Source: Synechococcus sp. 8F6
GTDB lineage: Bacteria > Cyanobacteriota > Cyanobacteriia > PCC-6307 > Cyanobiaceae
Assembly: GCF_002252665.1 (NCBI RefSeq)
Contig: NZ_NQKZ01000002.1
Coordinates: 124,001-188,000, forward strand
DNA: 64,000 bases
Direction of reading: 5' to 3'
Below the pieces are notes generated by a model that was not told the origin of the DNA, did no database searches, and saw nothing but the letters and a program-made list of their open reading frames with translations. Made by a program: the position numbers and the translations under genes. This document shows, one piece after another, positions 17,420-26,900 of this stretch; position 1 is the stretch's first letter; every line of letters starts with the position of its first letter.

Positions 17420-18802
17420 ATGGTGTTAGTGGTCGGTGCCGGCCTCGCCGGCACTGAGGCGGCCTGGCAGATCGCCCAGGCCGGCATCGCGGTGCGGCTG
17501 GTGGAGATGCGGCCCGTGCGCCGCTCACCCGCCCACCACAGCGCTGAGTTCGCCGAGCTGGTGTGCAGCAACAGTTTTGGCTCCCTGAGCAGCGACCGCG
17601 CCGCAGGGCTTCTGCAGGAGGAGCTGCGGCGCCTCGGCTCCCTGGTGATCCACACGGCCGACGCCCATGCGGTGCCCGCCGGCGGTGCCCTGGCGGTAGA
17701 CCGGGGCCGCTACAGCGCCGCCCTCACCGCCGCCCTGGAGCAGCACCCGCTGGTGACGGTGGAGCGAGGCGAGCACACCGAGCTACCGGGGCCCGGTGAG
17801 ATCGCCGTGCTGGCCACCGGGCCGCTCACCAGTGAGCCCCTGGCCGAGCAGCTGCGGGCCTTCACGGGCCGGGGCGACTGCCATTTCTTCGATGCCGCCA
17901 GCCCGATCGTTGAAGGGGAGAGCATCGACCTCTCGGTGGCCTTTCGCGCCTCCCGCTACGACAAGGGCGACGCCGACTACATCAACTGCCCGATGGACCG
18001 GGATCAATTCCTGGCCTTTCGGCAGGAGCTCCTCAACGCCGAGCAGGCCGAACTCAAGGATTTCGAAAAGGAGAACGCCACCTTCTTCGAGGGCTGCCTA
18101 CCGATCGAGGAACTTGCCCGCCGCGGCGAAGACACGATGCGCTACGGCCCGCTTAAGCCGATCGGCCTCTGGGATCCCCGCTGGGGCGACCTCAACGATC
18201 GAGAGGTGCGCCGCGCCAAGCGGGCCTACGCCGTGGTGCAACTGCGCCAGGAAGACAAGGACGGCCGCCTCTGGAACCTGGTGGGCTTCCAGACCAACCT
18301 CAAGTGGGGCGAGCAGAAACGGGTGCTGCGGCTGATCCCGGGGCTGGAGAACGCCGAGTTCGTGCGCTTCGGCGTGATGCACCGCAACACCTTCCTGGAA
18401 TCGCCCCAGCTACTCGATGCCACCCTGCAGTTCCGCAGCCAGCCCTCGCTGCTGGCGGCGGGCCAGATCACCGGCACCGAGGGCTACGCGGCGGCGGTGG
18501 CTGGCGGCTGGCTGGCTGGCACCAATGCCGCCCGGCTGGCGAAGGGCCAAAAACCCATCAGCCTGCCGCCCTCCACGATGATCGGCGCCCTCACCCACTT
18601 CATCGCCGAGGCCCCCTGCGGCGGCAAAGGCAAACGGGGCGGCTTCCAGCCGATGCCGCCCACCTTTGGCCTGCTACCCGAGCTGGCCGAGCGCATCCAG
18701 GGCAAGCGAGAGCGCTACGGCGCCTACCGCGACCGGGCCCTGGCCGATCTGGAGCCCTTCACGCGCCGATCAGCCGTTGACGCCGCCACCGCCCCTGCCT
18801 AA
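17420..18802 (+). CDS. trmFO: Folate/FAD-dependent tRNA (uracil-54) methyltransferase
   Basis: 460 residues, typical of TrmFO (GidA-like small form). It makes ribothymidine-54 in tRNA using methylene-tetrahydrofolate and FAD. The N-terminal dinucleotide-binding motif [11 protein letters not shown] is at residues 5-15. The TrmFO-specific [27 protein letters not shown] stretch carries the catalytic Cys. The C-terminus contains [16 protein letters not shown]. Cytoplasmic; strong assignment. Confidence 0.96.
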   Translation: MVLVVGAGLAGTEAAWQIAQAGIAVRLVEMRPVRRSPAHHSAEFAELVCSNSFGSLSSDRAAGLLQEELRRLGSLVIHTADAHAVPAGGALAVDRGRYSAALTAALEQHPLVTVERGEHTELPGPGEIAVLATGPLTSEPLAEQLRAFTGRGDCHFFDAASPIVEGESIDLSVAFRASRYDKGDADYINCPMDRDQFLAFRQELLNAEQAELKDFEKENATFFEGCLPIEELARRGEDTMRYGPLKPIGLWDPRWGDLNDREVRRAKRAYAVVQLRQEDKDGRLWNLVGFQTNLKWGEQKRVLRLIPGLENAEFVRFGVMHRNTFLESPQLLDATLQFRSQPSLLAAGQITGTEGYAAAVAGGWLAGTNAARLAKGQKPISLPPSTMIGALTHFIAEAPCGGKGKRGGFQPMPPTFGLLPELAERIQGKRERYGAYRDRALADLEPFTRRSAVDAATAPA

Positions 18803-18829
18803 CCATAGGGGACTGGACAGGAACCACGG

Positions 18830-19984
18830 ATGCCCCACCAACGCCTGCTTGCCACCACCACGGGGCTCTGTCGTCTAGGGCTGACGGGCCTTGTCGGGCT
18901 GAGCCTGGGCCTGCTGGCGGGACCACTGCCCACCAGCGCCTGCACCGGTGGAGCCCTCACCGCCAGCGACGGGGCCGTGGTGGTGGGGCGCACGCTGGAA
19001 TTCGGCAAGCCCCTTGATTCCCAAGTGGCCATCTGGCCCGCCGGTAGCGCGTTCACCGGCAGCGCCGGCGAGGGGCCTGGGCTGCGCTACCGCTCCCGCT
19101 ACGGCTTTGTGGGGGCCACCGTGGCCACAAGCGCCGACCTGATCCTCGATGGGCTCAATGTGAAAGGGCTCAACGCCGGGCTGTTCTATTTCCCGGGCTA
19201 TGCCGAATACACCCCAGCCAACCGGGCCCGGCGCAACCGCACCCTGGCCCCAGCCCAGCTCGGCTCCTGGCTCTTGGCCAACTTCGCCACCGTTGAGGAG
19301 GTGCGGGCTGCGGTGAACGACGTGGATCTCACCGCCCAGGTGCCGTTGCTGGGGATCGTGCCCGACGTGCACTTCAAGGTGCAGGACGCCAGCGGCAAGA
19401 GCATCGTGATCGAACCACGCGGCGGCAAGCTCGTGGTGCATGACAACCCCACCCGGGTGCTCACCAACGCGCCCGACTTCAGCTGGCACAGCACCAACCT
19501 CAACAACTACGTTCCGCTCAGCAACGCCTACCCAACGGCCCGCACCCTGGGCCAGAGCGACAGCGGTCGGCTCACCCTCCAGCCCTTCGGCATGGGTGCT
19601 GGCGGGCTCGGCCTGCCGGGTGACTTCACGCCGCCCTCGCGCTTTGTGCGCATGGTGTATTTCACCCAGAACGCTGCGCCCACACCCAACGCCAAGGCGG
19701 CCGTCGCCAGCCTGTTCCACATCCTCAACAACTTCGACATCCCCTTTGGCGTGGCCAAGCCGCCGGCCGGCAGCGGGGAAGGACTGCCGGGCTTCACCAC
19801 CTGGACCAGCGTGGCCGACCTGCGCAACCTGCAGTTCAACTGGAAAACCTATGGCGATCAACGCGTGAGAACCCTCGACCTGCGGGCGGCGCTCCAGGCG
19901 GCCGGCTCCCAGCTGCTGCTGATCCCCATGGGTCCGCAGGATCCGGCGTCGGTCTCCCCCACGATCCCGGTGGAGCTGCCCTGA
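18830..19984 (+). CDS. Exported linear-amide C-N hydrolase (choloylglycine hydrolase / penicillin V acylase family)
   Basis: 384 residues. A signal peptide of about 37 residues ends at TSA, exposing Cys38 (CTGGAL) as the N-terminal nucleophile of this Ntn-hydrolase family after cleavage. Further family features are GRTLEFG with the conserved Arg, the ...NVKGLNAGLFYFPGY segment, the N-rich ...NAPDFSWHSTNLNNY motif and a C-terminal Arg region. Members cleave bile salts, penicillin V or acyl-homoserine lactones. In a cyanobacterium the substrate could be an N-acyl amide or a signal molecule. It would act in the periplasm. Confidence 0.85.
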   Translation: MPHQRLLATTTGLCRLGLTGLVGLSLGLLAGPLPTSACTGGALTASDGAVVVGRTLEFGKPLDSQVAIWPAGSAFTGSAGEGPGLRYRSRYGFVGATVATSADLILDGLNVKGLNAGLFYFPGYAEYTPANRARRNRTLAPAQLGSWLLANFATVEEVRAAVNDVDLTAQVPLLGIVPDVHFKVQDASGKSIVIEPRGGKLVVHDNPTRVLTNAPDFSWHSTNLNNYVPLSNAYPTARTLGQSDSGRLTLQPFGMGAGGLGLPGDFTPPSRFVRMVYFTQNAAPTPNAKAAVASLFHILNNFDIPFGVAKPPAGSGEGLPGFTTWTSVADLRNLQFNWKTYGDQRVRTLDLRAALQAAGSQLLLIPMGPQDPASVSPTIPVELP

Positions 19985-20047
19985 AGCAGCACCAGCTGGG
20001 CAGCAGCCCTGGCTCCTAGGGTCGCCGCAGCCACACCAACCGCACCG

Positions 20048-21610
20048 GTGACCACCACCCCCACCCCCACCTGGGATGTGATCGTGATCGGCTCGGGCAT
20101 CGGTGGCCTGGTCACCGCCTCCCAGCTCGCCGCCAAGGGGGCGAAGGTGCTGGTGCTGGAGCGCTACTTGATCCCCGGGGGATCGGGGGGAAGTTTCAAG
20201 CGCGAGGGCTACACCTTTGATGTGGGCGCCTCGATGATCTTTGGCTTCGGCGAGAAGGGTCACACCAACCTGCTCACCCGGGCGTTGGCCGATGTGGGCC
20301 AGCACTGCGACACGGCGCCCGATCCCGCCCAGCTCGAATACCACCTTCCCGGCGGACTCAATGTGGCCGTCGACCGCGATTACGAGTGCTTCATCGCCGA
20401 TCTCACCGCCCTGTTTCCCCACGAGGCCTCGGGCATCCGCGCCTTCTACGACACCTGCTGGCAGGTGTTCAACTGCCTCGATGCGATGCCGCTGCTGTCG
20501 CTCGAGGATCCGGCCTACCTGACCAAGGTGTTCTTCCGGGCGCCGCTGGCCTGCCTGGGCCTGGCCCGCTGGCTGCCGGTAAATGTGGGCGATGTGGCCC
20601 GCTCCCACATCAAGGATCCGGCCCTGCTCAAGTTCATCGACATGGAGTGTTTCTGCTGGAGCGTGATGCCGGCGAATCTCACGCCGATGATCAACGCGGG
20701 GATGGTGTTCTCCGATCGCCATGCCGGCGGCATCAACTACCCCAAGGGCGGCGTTGGGGTGATCGCCGAGAAGCTGGTGGCGGGGCTGGAGAGCCACGGT
20801 GGCGCGATTCGCTACGGCGCGCGCGTCACCGAGGTGCTGATCGAGAACGGCGCGGCCGTGGGCGTGAAGCTGGCCAGCGGTGAGGCCTTGCGCGCCCAGC
20901 GGGTGGTGAGCAACGCCACCCGCTGGGACACCTTTGCAGGAGAGGGCGGCAGCGAGGGCTCCGTGGCGCGGCCGCTGGTGGATGAAGCCCACACCCCCAA
21001 GAGCGAAACCACCTGGCGGCGCCGCTACAAACCCTCACCCTCGTTTCTGTCGCTGCACCTGGGCATCGACGCGGCCGTTGTGCCCGAAGGGTTCCACTGT
21101 CACCACCTGCTGCTGGAAAACTGGGCCGAGATGGAGGCCGAGCAGGGGGTGGTGTTCGTGTCGATGCCCACCCTGCTCGATCCCTCCCTGGCCCCAGCAG
21201 GCCGCCACATCCTGCACAGCTTCACCCCCAGCTCCATGGAGCACTGGCAGGGGCTCTCCCCCTCTGCTTACCGCGCCAAGAAGGAGGCTGACGCGGCGCG
21301 GCTCATCACCCGCCTCGAGGCGATCCTGCCGGGCCTGAAGGGCGCCATCCGCCACCAGGAGGTGGGCACCCCCCGCTCCCACCGCCGCTTCCTCGGCCGT
21401 ATGGGCGGCAGCTACGGCCCGATTCCGGCGCTGCGGCTGCCAGGCCTGCTGCCGATGCCCTTCAACCGCACCGGCCTTCAGCACCTGTATTGCGTGGGTG
21501 ATTCCTGCTTCCCGGGTCAGGGGCTGAATGCGGTGGCCTTCAGCGGCTTCGCCTGCGCCCACCGCATCGGCGCCGATCTGGGCCTCAACCCCTGGGCATT
21601 GCCGGCCTGA
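20048..21610 (+). CDS. crtH: Carotenoid cis-trans isomerase (prolycopene isomerase)
   Basis: 520 residues, GTG start. The FAD-binding motif IGSGIGGLVTASQLAAKGAKVLVLERYLIPGGS lies near residues 15-47. The protein follows the CrtISO/CrtH pattern, including the early FDVGASMIFGFGEKG segment and the end motif YCVGDSCFPGQGLNAVAFSGFACAHR. It converts poly-cis lycopene to the all-trans form in the dark. Length matches CrtH. It stands alone in this region. Confidence 0.93.
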   Translation: MTTTPTPTWDVIVIGSGIGGLVTASQLAAKGAKVLVLERYLIPGGSGGSFKREGYTFDVGASMIFGFGEKGHTNLLTRALADVGQHCDTAPDPAQLEYHLPGGLNVAVDRDYECFIADLTALFPHEASGIRAFYDTCWQVFNCLDAMPLLSLEDPAYLTKVFFRAPLACLGLARWLPVNVGDVARSHIKDPALLKFIDMECFCWSVMPANLTPMINAGMVFSDRHAGGINYPKGGVGVIAEKLVAGLESHGGAIRYGARVTEVLIENGAAVGVKLASGEALRAQRVVSNATRWDTFAGEGGSEGSVARPLVDEAHTPKSETTWRRRYKPSPSFLSLHLGIDAAVVPEGFHCHHLLLENWAEMEAEQGVVFVSMPTLLDPSLAPAGRHILHSFTPSSMEHWQGLSPSAYRAKKEADAARLITRLEAILPGLKGAIRHQEVGTPRSHRRFLGRMGGSYGPIPALRLPGLLPMPFNRTGLQHLYCVGDSCFPGQGLNAVAFSGFACAHRIGADLGLNPWALPA

Positions 21611-21707
21611 GGTCAGGTGTCGCTACCGGCCTGAGCGATGACGGATCACCGCCCCACGCTCCCCCGAGTCGCTGCATAACCTTGTTGAGCGGTCGTTTCC
21701 CTGCTTG

Positions 21708-21992
21708 ATGCCTAACTCCCCCACCCCCAGCTCGGCAGACCTTGCCCGCTACCTGGAGCAGCGGGGTGAGCTCGGCAAACCCTGGATGCTGCAGCTGCTG
21801 CGGCTCACCAAGCTGAAGGAGGCCAAAGACATGATGGATCCCGACGCCTACCTGGCCAGCCTGCAGGAAGCCCATGCCGACCTGATGCGCCTCGGCGAAT
21901 TCTGGAAGGGCCGCGAGCAGGAGGTGTTCAGCGGTCGCTATCAGCCCTCGGCGTTGATCGAACCCCTGCCCGGCTCCCCCGAAGACCGATGA
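21708..21992 (+). CDS. Conserved hypothetical protein
   Basis: 94 residues from ATG 21708; an in-frame TTG precedes it. Highly charged and helical (YLEQRGELGKPWMLQLLRLTKLKEAKDMM), soluble. Its TGA overlaps the next gene's ATG by four bases (ATGA), so the two are co-translated. It looks like a lineage-specific picocyanobacterial protein; no function can be assigned. Confidence 0.7.
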   Translation: MPNSPTPSSADLARYLEQRGELGKPWMLQLLRLTKLKEAKDMMDPDAYLASLQEAHADLMRLGEFWKGREQEVFSGRYQPSALIEPLPGSPEDR

Positions 21993-22525
21993 GCAGCGGC
22001 GGCGAACCCGGCGCCAGCGACCGCTACCCGATGGCGCCGCTGATCCGCTTCACGCTGATCGCGCTCTACTTCGCCCTGGTGGCGCCCCTCCCCTGGCTGG
22101 CACCACCAGAGCTGAAACTGGCCCTCTGGCTGGCCCTACCCCTCGGGCTCGCCCTCGTGCTGGCCGCCACCAGTGAAGCGGTGGAACTGAACGCCGAGGG
22201 AATTCGCGTTGGCCACCCCGACTGGTGCCGCTGGCTGCTGCGGCGCGGCTGGAGCCTGCCCTGGGGCTCGATCCGCGGACTCACACCCGTGGCCACCAGC
22301 CAAGGGGGCCGGGTGTTTTATGTGCGGAGCGAAAATGGATCGGCCTTCCTGCTGCCGCAGCGGGTTGCCGCCTTCGACGAGTTTCTGGGCCGCTTCAACC
22401 GGGAAACGGGCCTTGACACCAGCGCCATCGGCCGGATCAGCCCGCCCTGGACCTACCAGCTCCTGGCCGGGCTCAGCGGGGCCATGGTGCTGGGAGAGCT
22501 GGCCTGGGGCCTGGCGCAGCGCTGA
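21989..22525 (+). CDS. Membrane protein with a PH-like middle section, hypothetical
   Basis: 178 residues. Two adjacent hydrophobic helices (residues ~18-55) are followed by a beta-rich soluble part (AVELNAEGIRVGHPDWCRW...PWGSIRGLTPVA...GRVFYVRSENGSAFLLP) that reads like a bacterial PH-type domain. One further helix lies near the end (LLAGLSGAMVLGELAWG). It is translationally coupled to the preceding small gene. Function unknown. Confidence 0.65.
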   Translation: MSSGGEPGASDRYPMAPLIRFTLIALYFALVAPLPWLAPPELKLALWLALPLGLALVLAATSEAVELNAEGIRVGHPDWCRWLLRRGWSLPWGSIRGLTPVATSQGGRVFYVRSENGSAFLLPQRVAAFDEFLGRFNRETGLDTSAIGRISPPWTYQLLAGLSGAMVLGELAWGLAQR

Positions 22526-22562
22526 TCAGGGACGCTGAGCAGCTGAGACGTTGGGCGGCCGA

Positions 22563-23423
22563 TCAGACCACGCTGTTGAGCGGCTGGCGGGCCGGCTCTT
22601 CTTCGGCAGCAGGCTCGGGCAGGGTTTCAAGACTGAAGCGATATCCCTGCTGGCGCATCGTTTCGATGCCGCCGCCCTCACCCAAGCCAGCCTGCTCAAG
22701 CTTGCGGCGCAGGGTCAGCACCTGGGTGTCGACCGAACGGGGCCCACCGCTGAACGGCGGCCACGCCATCCGCAACAGCTCCTGACGGCTGCGCACCACC
22801 CCTGGCGGCATCAACAGGGCGCAGAGCAGGGCAAATTCCCGAGGGCTCAGCTCCACTGGCTGGTCACGCAGGGTCACCTGGCGCAACAACACACGCACCT
22901 CCAGCGGCCCGACGCAGACCCGCTCCTGCAACCCCGTGCCGCTGCGGCGCAGCAGGGTGCGGCAGCGGGCCGCCAGCTCCTCGAGGCCAAAGGGCTTGCG
23001 CAGCACGTCGTCGGCGCCGGCATCGAGCAGGGTCACCACCGGCTCGGAGCCAGTGCGGGCGGTGAGCACCATCACCGGGCAGCGCAGCTGGGCCGCCAAG
23101 CGCAGGGCCGAGCTCTCATCCAACAGTTCGGCGCTGATCAGCAGATCGGGTGATTGGTCCTGGCAGACCTCCAGGGCTTCGCGGGCGGTGGCCACGGCCG
23201 CCGCCAGGAGGCCGTCCTGCCGCAAGCGTTGTGCCAGCACCGTGCGCAAAGTGGCGTGCGGATCAACCACCAGCACCCGATGGGGCTGCGTTCCAGACTG
23301 GGGCGCCTTGGGGCTGGCTGGCTGGCTCGTTGACAGGCTGGATGGCGGTGGCGAAGGGGTTGAGCTGATGGGGTGACAGTTGTTAATGGCCCTAAGGCTA
23401 ACCGTGCCGGCCAAGAGAGCCAC
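22563..23423 (-). CDS. OmpR-type regulator with a non-canonical receiver (NblR/RpaB-like)
   Basis: Up to 286 residues; the GTG start at 23423 is uncertain because residues 1-48 are low complexity. The receiver spans ~49-165 and the winged-helix DNA-binding domain ~175-265 (VELSPREFALLCALL...RSVDTQVLTLRRKLE...GYRF). In the receiver the phospho-acceptor position is Ala98 (PDLLISAELL where active receivers have PDLxLLD), and the acidic pair is reduced to Asp54-Pro. Thr121 and Lys143 remain. It therefore probably works without Asp phosphorylation, as reported for NblR. The target genes are unknown. Confidence 0.8.
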   Translation of the reverse strand: MALLAGTVSLRAINNCHPISSTPSPPPSSLSTSQPASPKAPQSGTQPHRVLVVDPHATLRTVLAQRLRQDGLLAAAVATAREALEVCQDQSPDLLISAELLDESSALRLAAQLRCPVMVLTARTGSEPVVTLLDAGADDVLRKPFGLEELAARCRTLLRRSGTGLQERVCVGPLEVRVLLRQVTLRDQPVELSPREFALLCALLMPPGVVRSRQELLRMAWPPFSGGPRSVDTQVLTLRRKLEQAGLGEGGGIETMRQQGYRFSLETLPEPAAEEEPARQPLNSVV

Positions 23424-23501
23424 GTATCAGGCGATGCGGTTGTTCTTCCGATCACACCCCCTGGCCTCAAGGGCCAGAATGGTTAGAGGGTTGATGACCC
23501 C

Positions 23502-23768
23502 ATGACCGCGCTCCAGCACCCCGAAGCCATCCGCCACTTCCAATCGCTGTGCGATGCCTGCCAGGAACTGGCCCATCGTTTCCACAGTCCAGCGGAACTG
23601 CGTCTCTACGCCGATGGCTATCTGCACGCCCTGCGGCGCACCGCCGTACTGGATTCCCTCACCCAGCGTCGGCTTGAGGAGCTGATCGACCGCTGGATCC
23701 AGGATCCCTCCAGCTTCGTTGGACCGGATGGCGATCCCCGCAGCCTCTACGAATCGGGCCGCTACTGA
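23502..23768 (+). CDS. DUF6761 family protein
   Basis: 88 residues. It has the pattern of a small cyanobacterial family of unknown function: AIRHFQSLCDACQELAHR, then ELRLYADGYLHALRRTAVLDSLTQRRLEELIDRWIQDPS. Soluble and helical. It is divergent from the response regulator, 78 bases apart. The family name is from memory of the conserved pattern. Confidence 0.65.
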   Translation: MTALQHPEAIRHFQSLCDACQELAHRFHSPAELRLYADGYLHALRRTAVLDSLTQRRLEELIDRWIQDPSSFVGPDGDPRSLYESGRY

Positions 23769-23799
23769 TCAACAGCAGCGAGCTGAGCTCCGGCACTGC

Positions 23800-24123
23800 T
23801 CAACTGGCCAGGGCGATCTCGAGCTTTTCGCGCAACTCGCCCGAGTTGTACATCTCGATCAGGATGTCGGAGCCGCCGATGAATTCCCCTCTGACATACA
23901 CCTGGGGAATCGTGGGCCACTCGGAAAACTCCTTGATGCCCTGACGGATGTCCCCGTCGGAGAGCACGTCGAAGGTTTCAAACGGCACACCCGCCGCGTG
24001 CAGGATCTGCACGACGTTGTTGGAGAAGCCGCACTGGGGCATCAGCTTGTTGCCCTTCATAAACACGAAAACAGGACTGCTGGCCAGCAGCTCCTCGATG
24101 CGTTGGCGGGTGGTGGCGTCCAT
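23800..24123 (-). CDS. grxD: Monothiol glutaredoxin (Grx4/GrxD type)
   Basis: 107 residues. The active-site motif CGFS (residues ~31-34, in MPQCGFSNNVVQ) and the glutathione-binding segment WPTIPQVYVRGEFIGGSDI mark a class II monothiol glutaredoxin. These bind a [2Fe-2S] cluster shared with BolA. It lies four bases downstream of the bolA-like gene, so the two partners are made together. It likely serves iron-sulfur trafficking or iron sensing in the cytoplasm. Confidence 0.95.
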   Translation of the reverse strand: MDATTRQRIEELLASSPVFVFMKGNKLMPQCGFSNNVVQILHAAGVPFETFDVLSDGDIRQGIKEFSEWPTIPQVYVRGEFIGGSDILIEMYNSGELREKLEIALAS

Positions 24124-24127
24124 GGAC

Positions 24128-24361
24128 TCAGGCGGGAGTGGAGGTTTGCAGGGCCAGGGCGTGGATCGCTTCGCTGGCCAATTCCTGGCGCAGGGCGCCG
24201 TAGACGAGTTGGTGCTGCTTCACCCGGGTGAGGCCGTTGAACGCCGAGGACACAACCGTCACTTGGAGGTGATCACCACCACCGGTCAGGTCCTCCACGT
24301 CCACGCAGGCGTCGGGTAGGGCCTGGGAGATAGCAGCTTTCACCTGGTCGGGATGCACCAT
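24128..24361 (-). CDS. bolA: BolA-family protein
   Basis: 77 residues from the ATG at 24361; the frame is open further but the family starts here ([27 protein letters not shown]). The core [17 protein letters not shown] is the BolA signature with its conserved His, a cluster ligand when paired with a CGFS glutaredoxin. It sits immediately upstream of grxD in one operon. Confidence 0.92.
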   Translation of the reverse strand: MVHPDQVKAAISQALPDACVDVEDLTGGGDHLQVTVVSSAFNGLTRVKQHQLVYGALRQELASEAIHALALQTSTPA

Positions 24362-24401
24362 CGAGCCGGTGTTGCAGCGAATAACCGCGAATCTAAAGGC
24401 C

Positions 24402-24944
24402 TCAGTTGCCAGCTGTCGCCGCGGCCCCGGCGGTGTAAGGGGTGGTGGCAAAGCCGATTTCCACCAGGCTCTGGTAGGCCTTGCGGCCCTCCGGATTGGC
24501 CGGGGTCATCACCTTCACCACTTCCACCAGCAGCGGCACAGCCACTTCGGGCTGGTTCTGGCGACGGAACACAGCTGCCAGGCGCAGGTTGGCCTGGGCC
24601 ATGGTTTCCAGAGCCTCGCGGCCCTTCTGATCCATCTCTCGGGGTATGCGCGCGTCCAGGCCCCGGAACGAGCCACTCAGGTCGCGGTAGAAACCCAGCA
24701 GACGGCGGCAGGCGTCGCGGGCCTGGTCGTAGAGCTTGCGGGCCTCGGCCAGGTTGCCGCTGGCGGCGGCGGCATCACCCCGGGCCAGCAGGGTGCGCAC
24801 CGCATCCAGATTGAACGGACTGCCCGATGACTCCAGGGCCTTCTGGGGCTCCTGCTGGGCCTGCCCCCCCACCGGCGCCAGGGGGGCGGCCAGGGCCATC
24901 AAAGCCAGAACGGAACCGCAGATCAGGCGGGACGGCCTACGCAC
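24402..24944 (-). CDS. Exported helical-repeat protein, hypothetical
   Basis: 180 residues. A signal peptide ([29 protein letters not shown]) is followed by helices that read like TPR pairs ([53 protein letters not shown]). Probably periplasmic or lumenal and a protein-protein interaction module. No enzyme motif. It lies just upstream of bolA on the same strand. Confidence 0.65.
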   Translation of the reverse strand: MRRPSRLICGSVLALMALAAPLAPVGGQAQQEPQKALESSGSPFNLDAVRTLLARGDAAAASGNLAEARKLYDQARDACRRLLGFYRDLSGSFRGLDARIPREMDQKGREALETMAQANLRLAAVFRRQNQPEVAVPLLVEVVKVMTPANPEGRKAYQSLVEIGFATTPYTAGAAATAGN

Positions 24945-24970
24945 AACCAGTCAACACAGACCTAAAAACT

Positions 24971-25684
24971 CTACGGCGCGAGACCAACGCGACCCCGCGC
25001 CTGGGTTTCGGCCTGCTGCAGCGCAGCGGTGAGGTGATCGGTGAAGGCGATCGCCGCCTCCCGTCCCTGACCCTTCAAGGTGAGCGGTGGGCCGAAGCAG
25101 AGCACCGCCCGGTCGCGCCAACGGGGCAGGCTGTGGCTGTAGGCGATGCCCACAGGCACCACCGGCACCACCACCCCCTGCCCTGCCGCCAGTAGGGCCA
25201 GGCGGGCCAGGCCCTGGTGCAGGCGCAAGGGCGAGGATTCCCGTTGGATGCGTCCCTCGGGAAACACCACCAGCTGCTGCCCGCCGGCAAGCAGGTCGAC
25301 GGCGTAGCGCAGGCTGGCCATGGAGGGGCGGGTCTGGTTCACCGGAAAGCAGCCCAGCCGATGCAGAAACCAGCCCTGCAGGCCGCGCATCTCATCCACG
25401 GTGACCATGAAGCGGCAATCCCGGCCGGTGACGCGGCGGCCGGCGGCATGGGGCAGCAAGAAGGCGTCCCAGCGGGCCCGATGGGTGGGAGCCAGCAGCA
25501 CGGGCCCGGAGGTCGGCAGGTGCTCCCGGCCCAGCACCTGAATGCCGCGAAAAAACAGGCCCAGGGCGATGTCCTGGCTGACCACCATGGCCAGCGGCGA
25601 CAGCCAGGGGCTGATGCCGTTGCAGAGCCCCCGTTCCCGCACCTGGTGGAGAGAAACCGAAGGGGCCGACTGCGCCGCCAACAA
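24971..25684 (-). CDS. plsC: 1-acyl-sn-glycerol-3-phosphate acyltransferase
   Basis: 237 residues if the TTG at 25684 is used; a GTG at 25642 is an alternative start and gives a better N-terminus. The catalytic H(x)4D motif appears as HRARWD and the glycerophosphate motif as FPEGRI, so it acylates lysophosphatidate to phosphatidate in the membrane. A third family block ([12 protein letters not shown]) is present. Length is normal for the family. Confidence 0.87.
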   Translation of the reverse strand: MLAAQSAPSVSLHQVRERGLCNGISPWLSPLAMVVSQDIALGLFFRGIQVLGREHLPTSGPVLLAPTHRARWDAFLLPHAAGRRVTGRDCRFMVTVDEMRGLQGWFLHRLGCFPVNQTRPSMASLRYAVDLLAGGQQLVVFPEGRIQRESSPLRLHQGLARLALLAAGQGVVVPVVPVGIAYSHSLPRWRDRAVLCFGPPLTLKGQGREAAIAFTDHLTAALQQAETQARGRVGLAP

Positions 25685-25833
25685 CCGCGTTAAGGAGAGG
25701 AACTTTGACGCTAGGGGCAGCCGTTGCCACCCCGGCCTGGCTGCGGGCAGTTAGGCCGGCGTCCAGGAACCACCGGTCCAGGGCCCTCCATAGGATTTCG
25801 ACGCAGTCTTCCCGCTTACCCGATCCCTCAGCT
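25685..25833. promoter_or_regulatory. Divergent spacer between plsC and pdxJ
   Basis: 149 bases between divergent genes must hold both promoters. No recognisable operator, riboswitch or terminator is visible. Confidence 0.35.
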
Positions 25834-26583
25834 ATGGCCAGCCTCGGCGTCAACATCGACCACATCGCCAATGTGCGCCAGGCCCGCCGCACGGTGGAGC
25901 CCGATCCGGTGAGCTTTGCCCTGCTGGCCGAGCTGGGCGGCGCCGATGGCATCACCGTGCACCTGCGCGAAGACCGCCGCCACATCCAGGACCGCGACGT
26001 GGAGCTGCTGCGGGCCACCGTGCGCAGCCGCCTCAACCTGGAGATGGCCGCCACACCGGAGATGGAGGCGATCGCCCTGCGGATCCAGCCCGACATGGTG
26101 ACCCTGGTGCCGGAGAAGCGCCAGGAGGTGACCACGGAGGGCGGCCTGGATGTGGCCGGCCAGCAGGCCGCCCTCACCGACCTGGTGGGCCGGCTGCAGG
26201 GAGCCGGCATCGGCGTGAGCCTGTTTGTGGATGCCGACACCTCCCAGCTCGAAGCCTGCCGCGCCACCGGCGCCCGCTGGGTGGAACTGCACACCGGCGC
26301 CTACGCCGAAGCCGGTTGGGACTCCCAGCCGCGCGAGCTGGCCCGGCTGAGCGAGGGCAGCTTCATCGCCCGCAGCCTGGGTCTGCGCGTTAACGCCGGC
26401 CACGGCCTCACGTATCAGAACGTGGAGCCAGTGGCAGCGATCGAGGGGATGGAGGAGCTGAACATCGGCCACACGATCGTGGCCCGGGCCCTGGCGGTGG
26501 GATTGGAGGCGGCGGTGCGGCAGATGAAGGCGTTGATTCAGAATCCGCGCCGCGACCCCCTGTTCGGCAGCCGCCAGCCATGA
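25834..26583 (+). CDS. pdxJ: Pyridoxine 5'-phosphate synthase
   Basis: 249 residues from the ATG of [18 protein letters not shown], a near-invariant PdxJ start. It joins 1-deoxyxylulose-5-phosphate to aminoacetone-3-phosphate to form pyridoxine phosphate. Other family blocks are [53 protein letters not shown] and [12 protein letters not shown]. Cytoplasmic octamer in known cases. The stop overlaps the next ATG by four bases. Confidence 0.97.
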   Translation: MASLGVNIDHIANVRQARRTVEPDPVSFALLAELGGADGITVHLREDRRHIQDRDVELLRATVRSRLNLEMAATPEMEAIALRIQPDMVTLVPEKRQEVTTEGGLDVAGQQAALTDLVGRLQGAGIGVSLFVDADTSQLEACRATGARWVELHTGAYAEAGWDSQPRELARLSEGSFIARSLGLRVNAGHGLTYQNVEPVAAIEGMEELNIGHTIVARALAVGLEAAVRQMKALIQNPRRDPLFGSRQP

Positions 26584-26900
26584 CCACCCACCACTTCATT
26601 GCCGCTAGCGAAGCGTTCCTCACCGTCGAGGAGCCGCTCGAGGAGGTGCTGCGGGAGCGGGTGCGCCATTACGGCGAGCAGGGCAAGGCCATTGATTTCT
26701 GGCTGGTGAAACGGCCGGCTTTCCTGGAGGCCCCCGAACTGGAACCGATCGCCAGCGCCATCCCACGGCCGGCAGCAGCGGTGGTGTCCACTGATGAGAA
26801 ATTCATCACCTTCCTCAAGCTGCGGCTTGAATTTGTGGCCACCGGTCGCTTTGAAGCCCCTAGTGCCTCAATCCCCGACGCCCTGGCCGGCGCGGCCTAA
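26580..26900 (+). CDS. MgPME-cyclase complex family protein (DUF2488)
   Basis: 106 residues. The sequence [20 protein letters not shown] followed by [17 protein letters not shown] and [17 protein letters not shown] matches a short protein conserved in cyanobacteria and chloroplasts, found with the Mg-protoporphyrin monomethyl ester cyclase of chlorophyll synthesis. The ATGA overlap with pdxJ suggests co-translation. Its precise biochemical role is not established. Confidence 0.85.
   Translation: MTTHHFIAASEAFLTVEEPLEEVLRERVRHYGEQGKAIDFWLVKRPAFLEAPELEPIASAIPRPAAAVVSTDEKFITFLKLRLEFVATGRFEAPSASIPDALAGAA

Noticed and set aside
18875-20992. 705-residue minus-strand frame across the Ntn hydrolase and crtH genes
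   Set aside because: It is a shadow of two clear genes; the translation is His/Gly/Gln-rich and crosses the intergenic gap.
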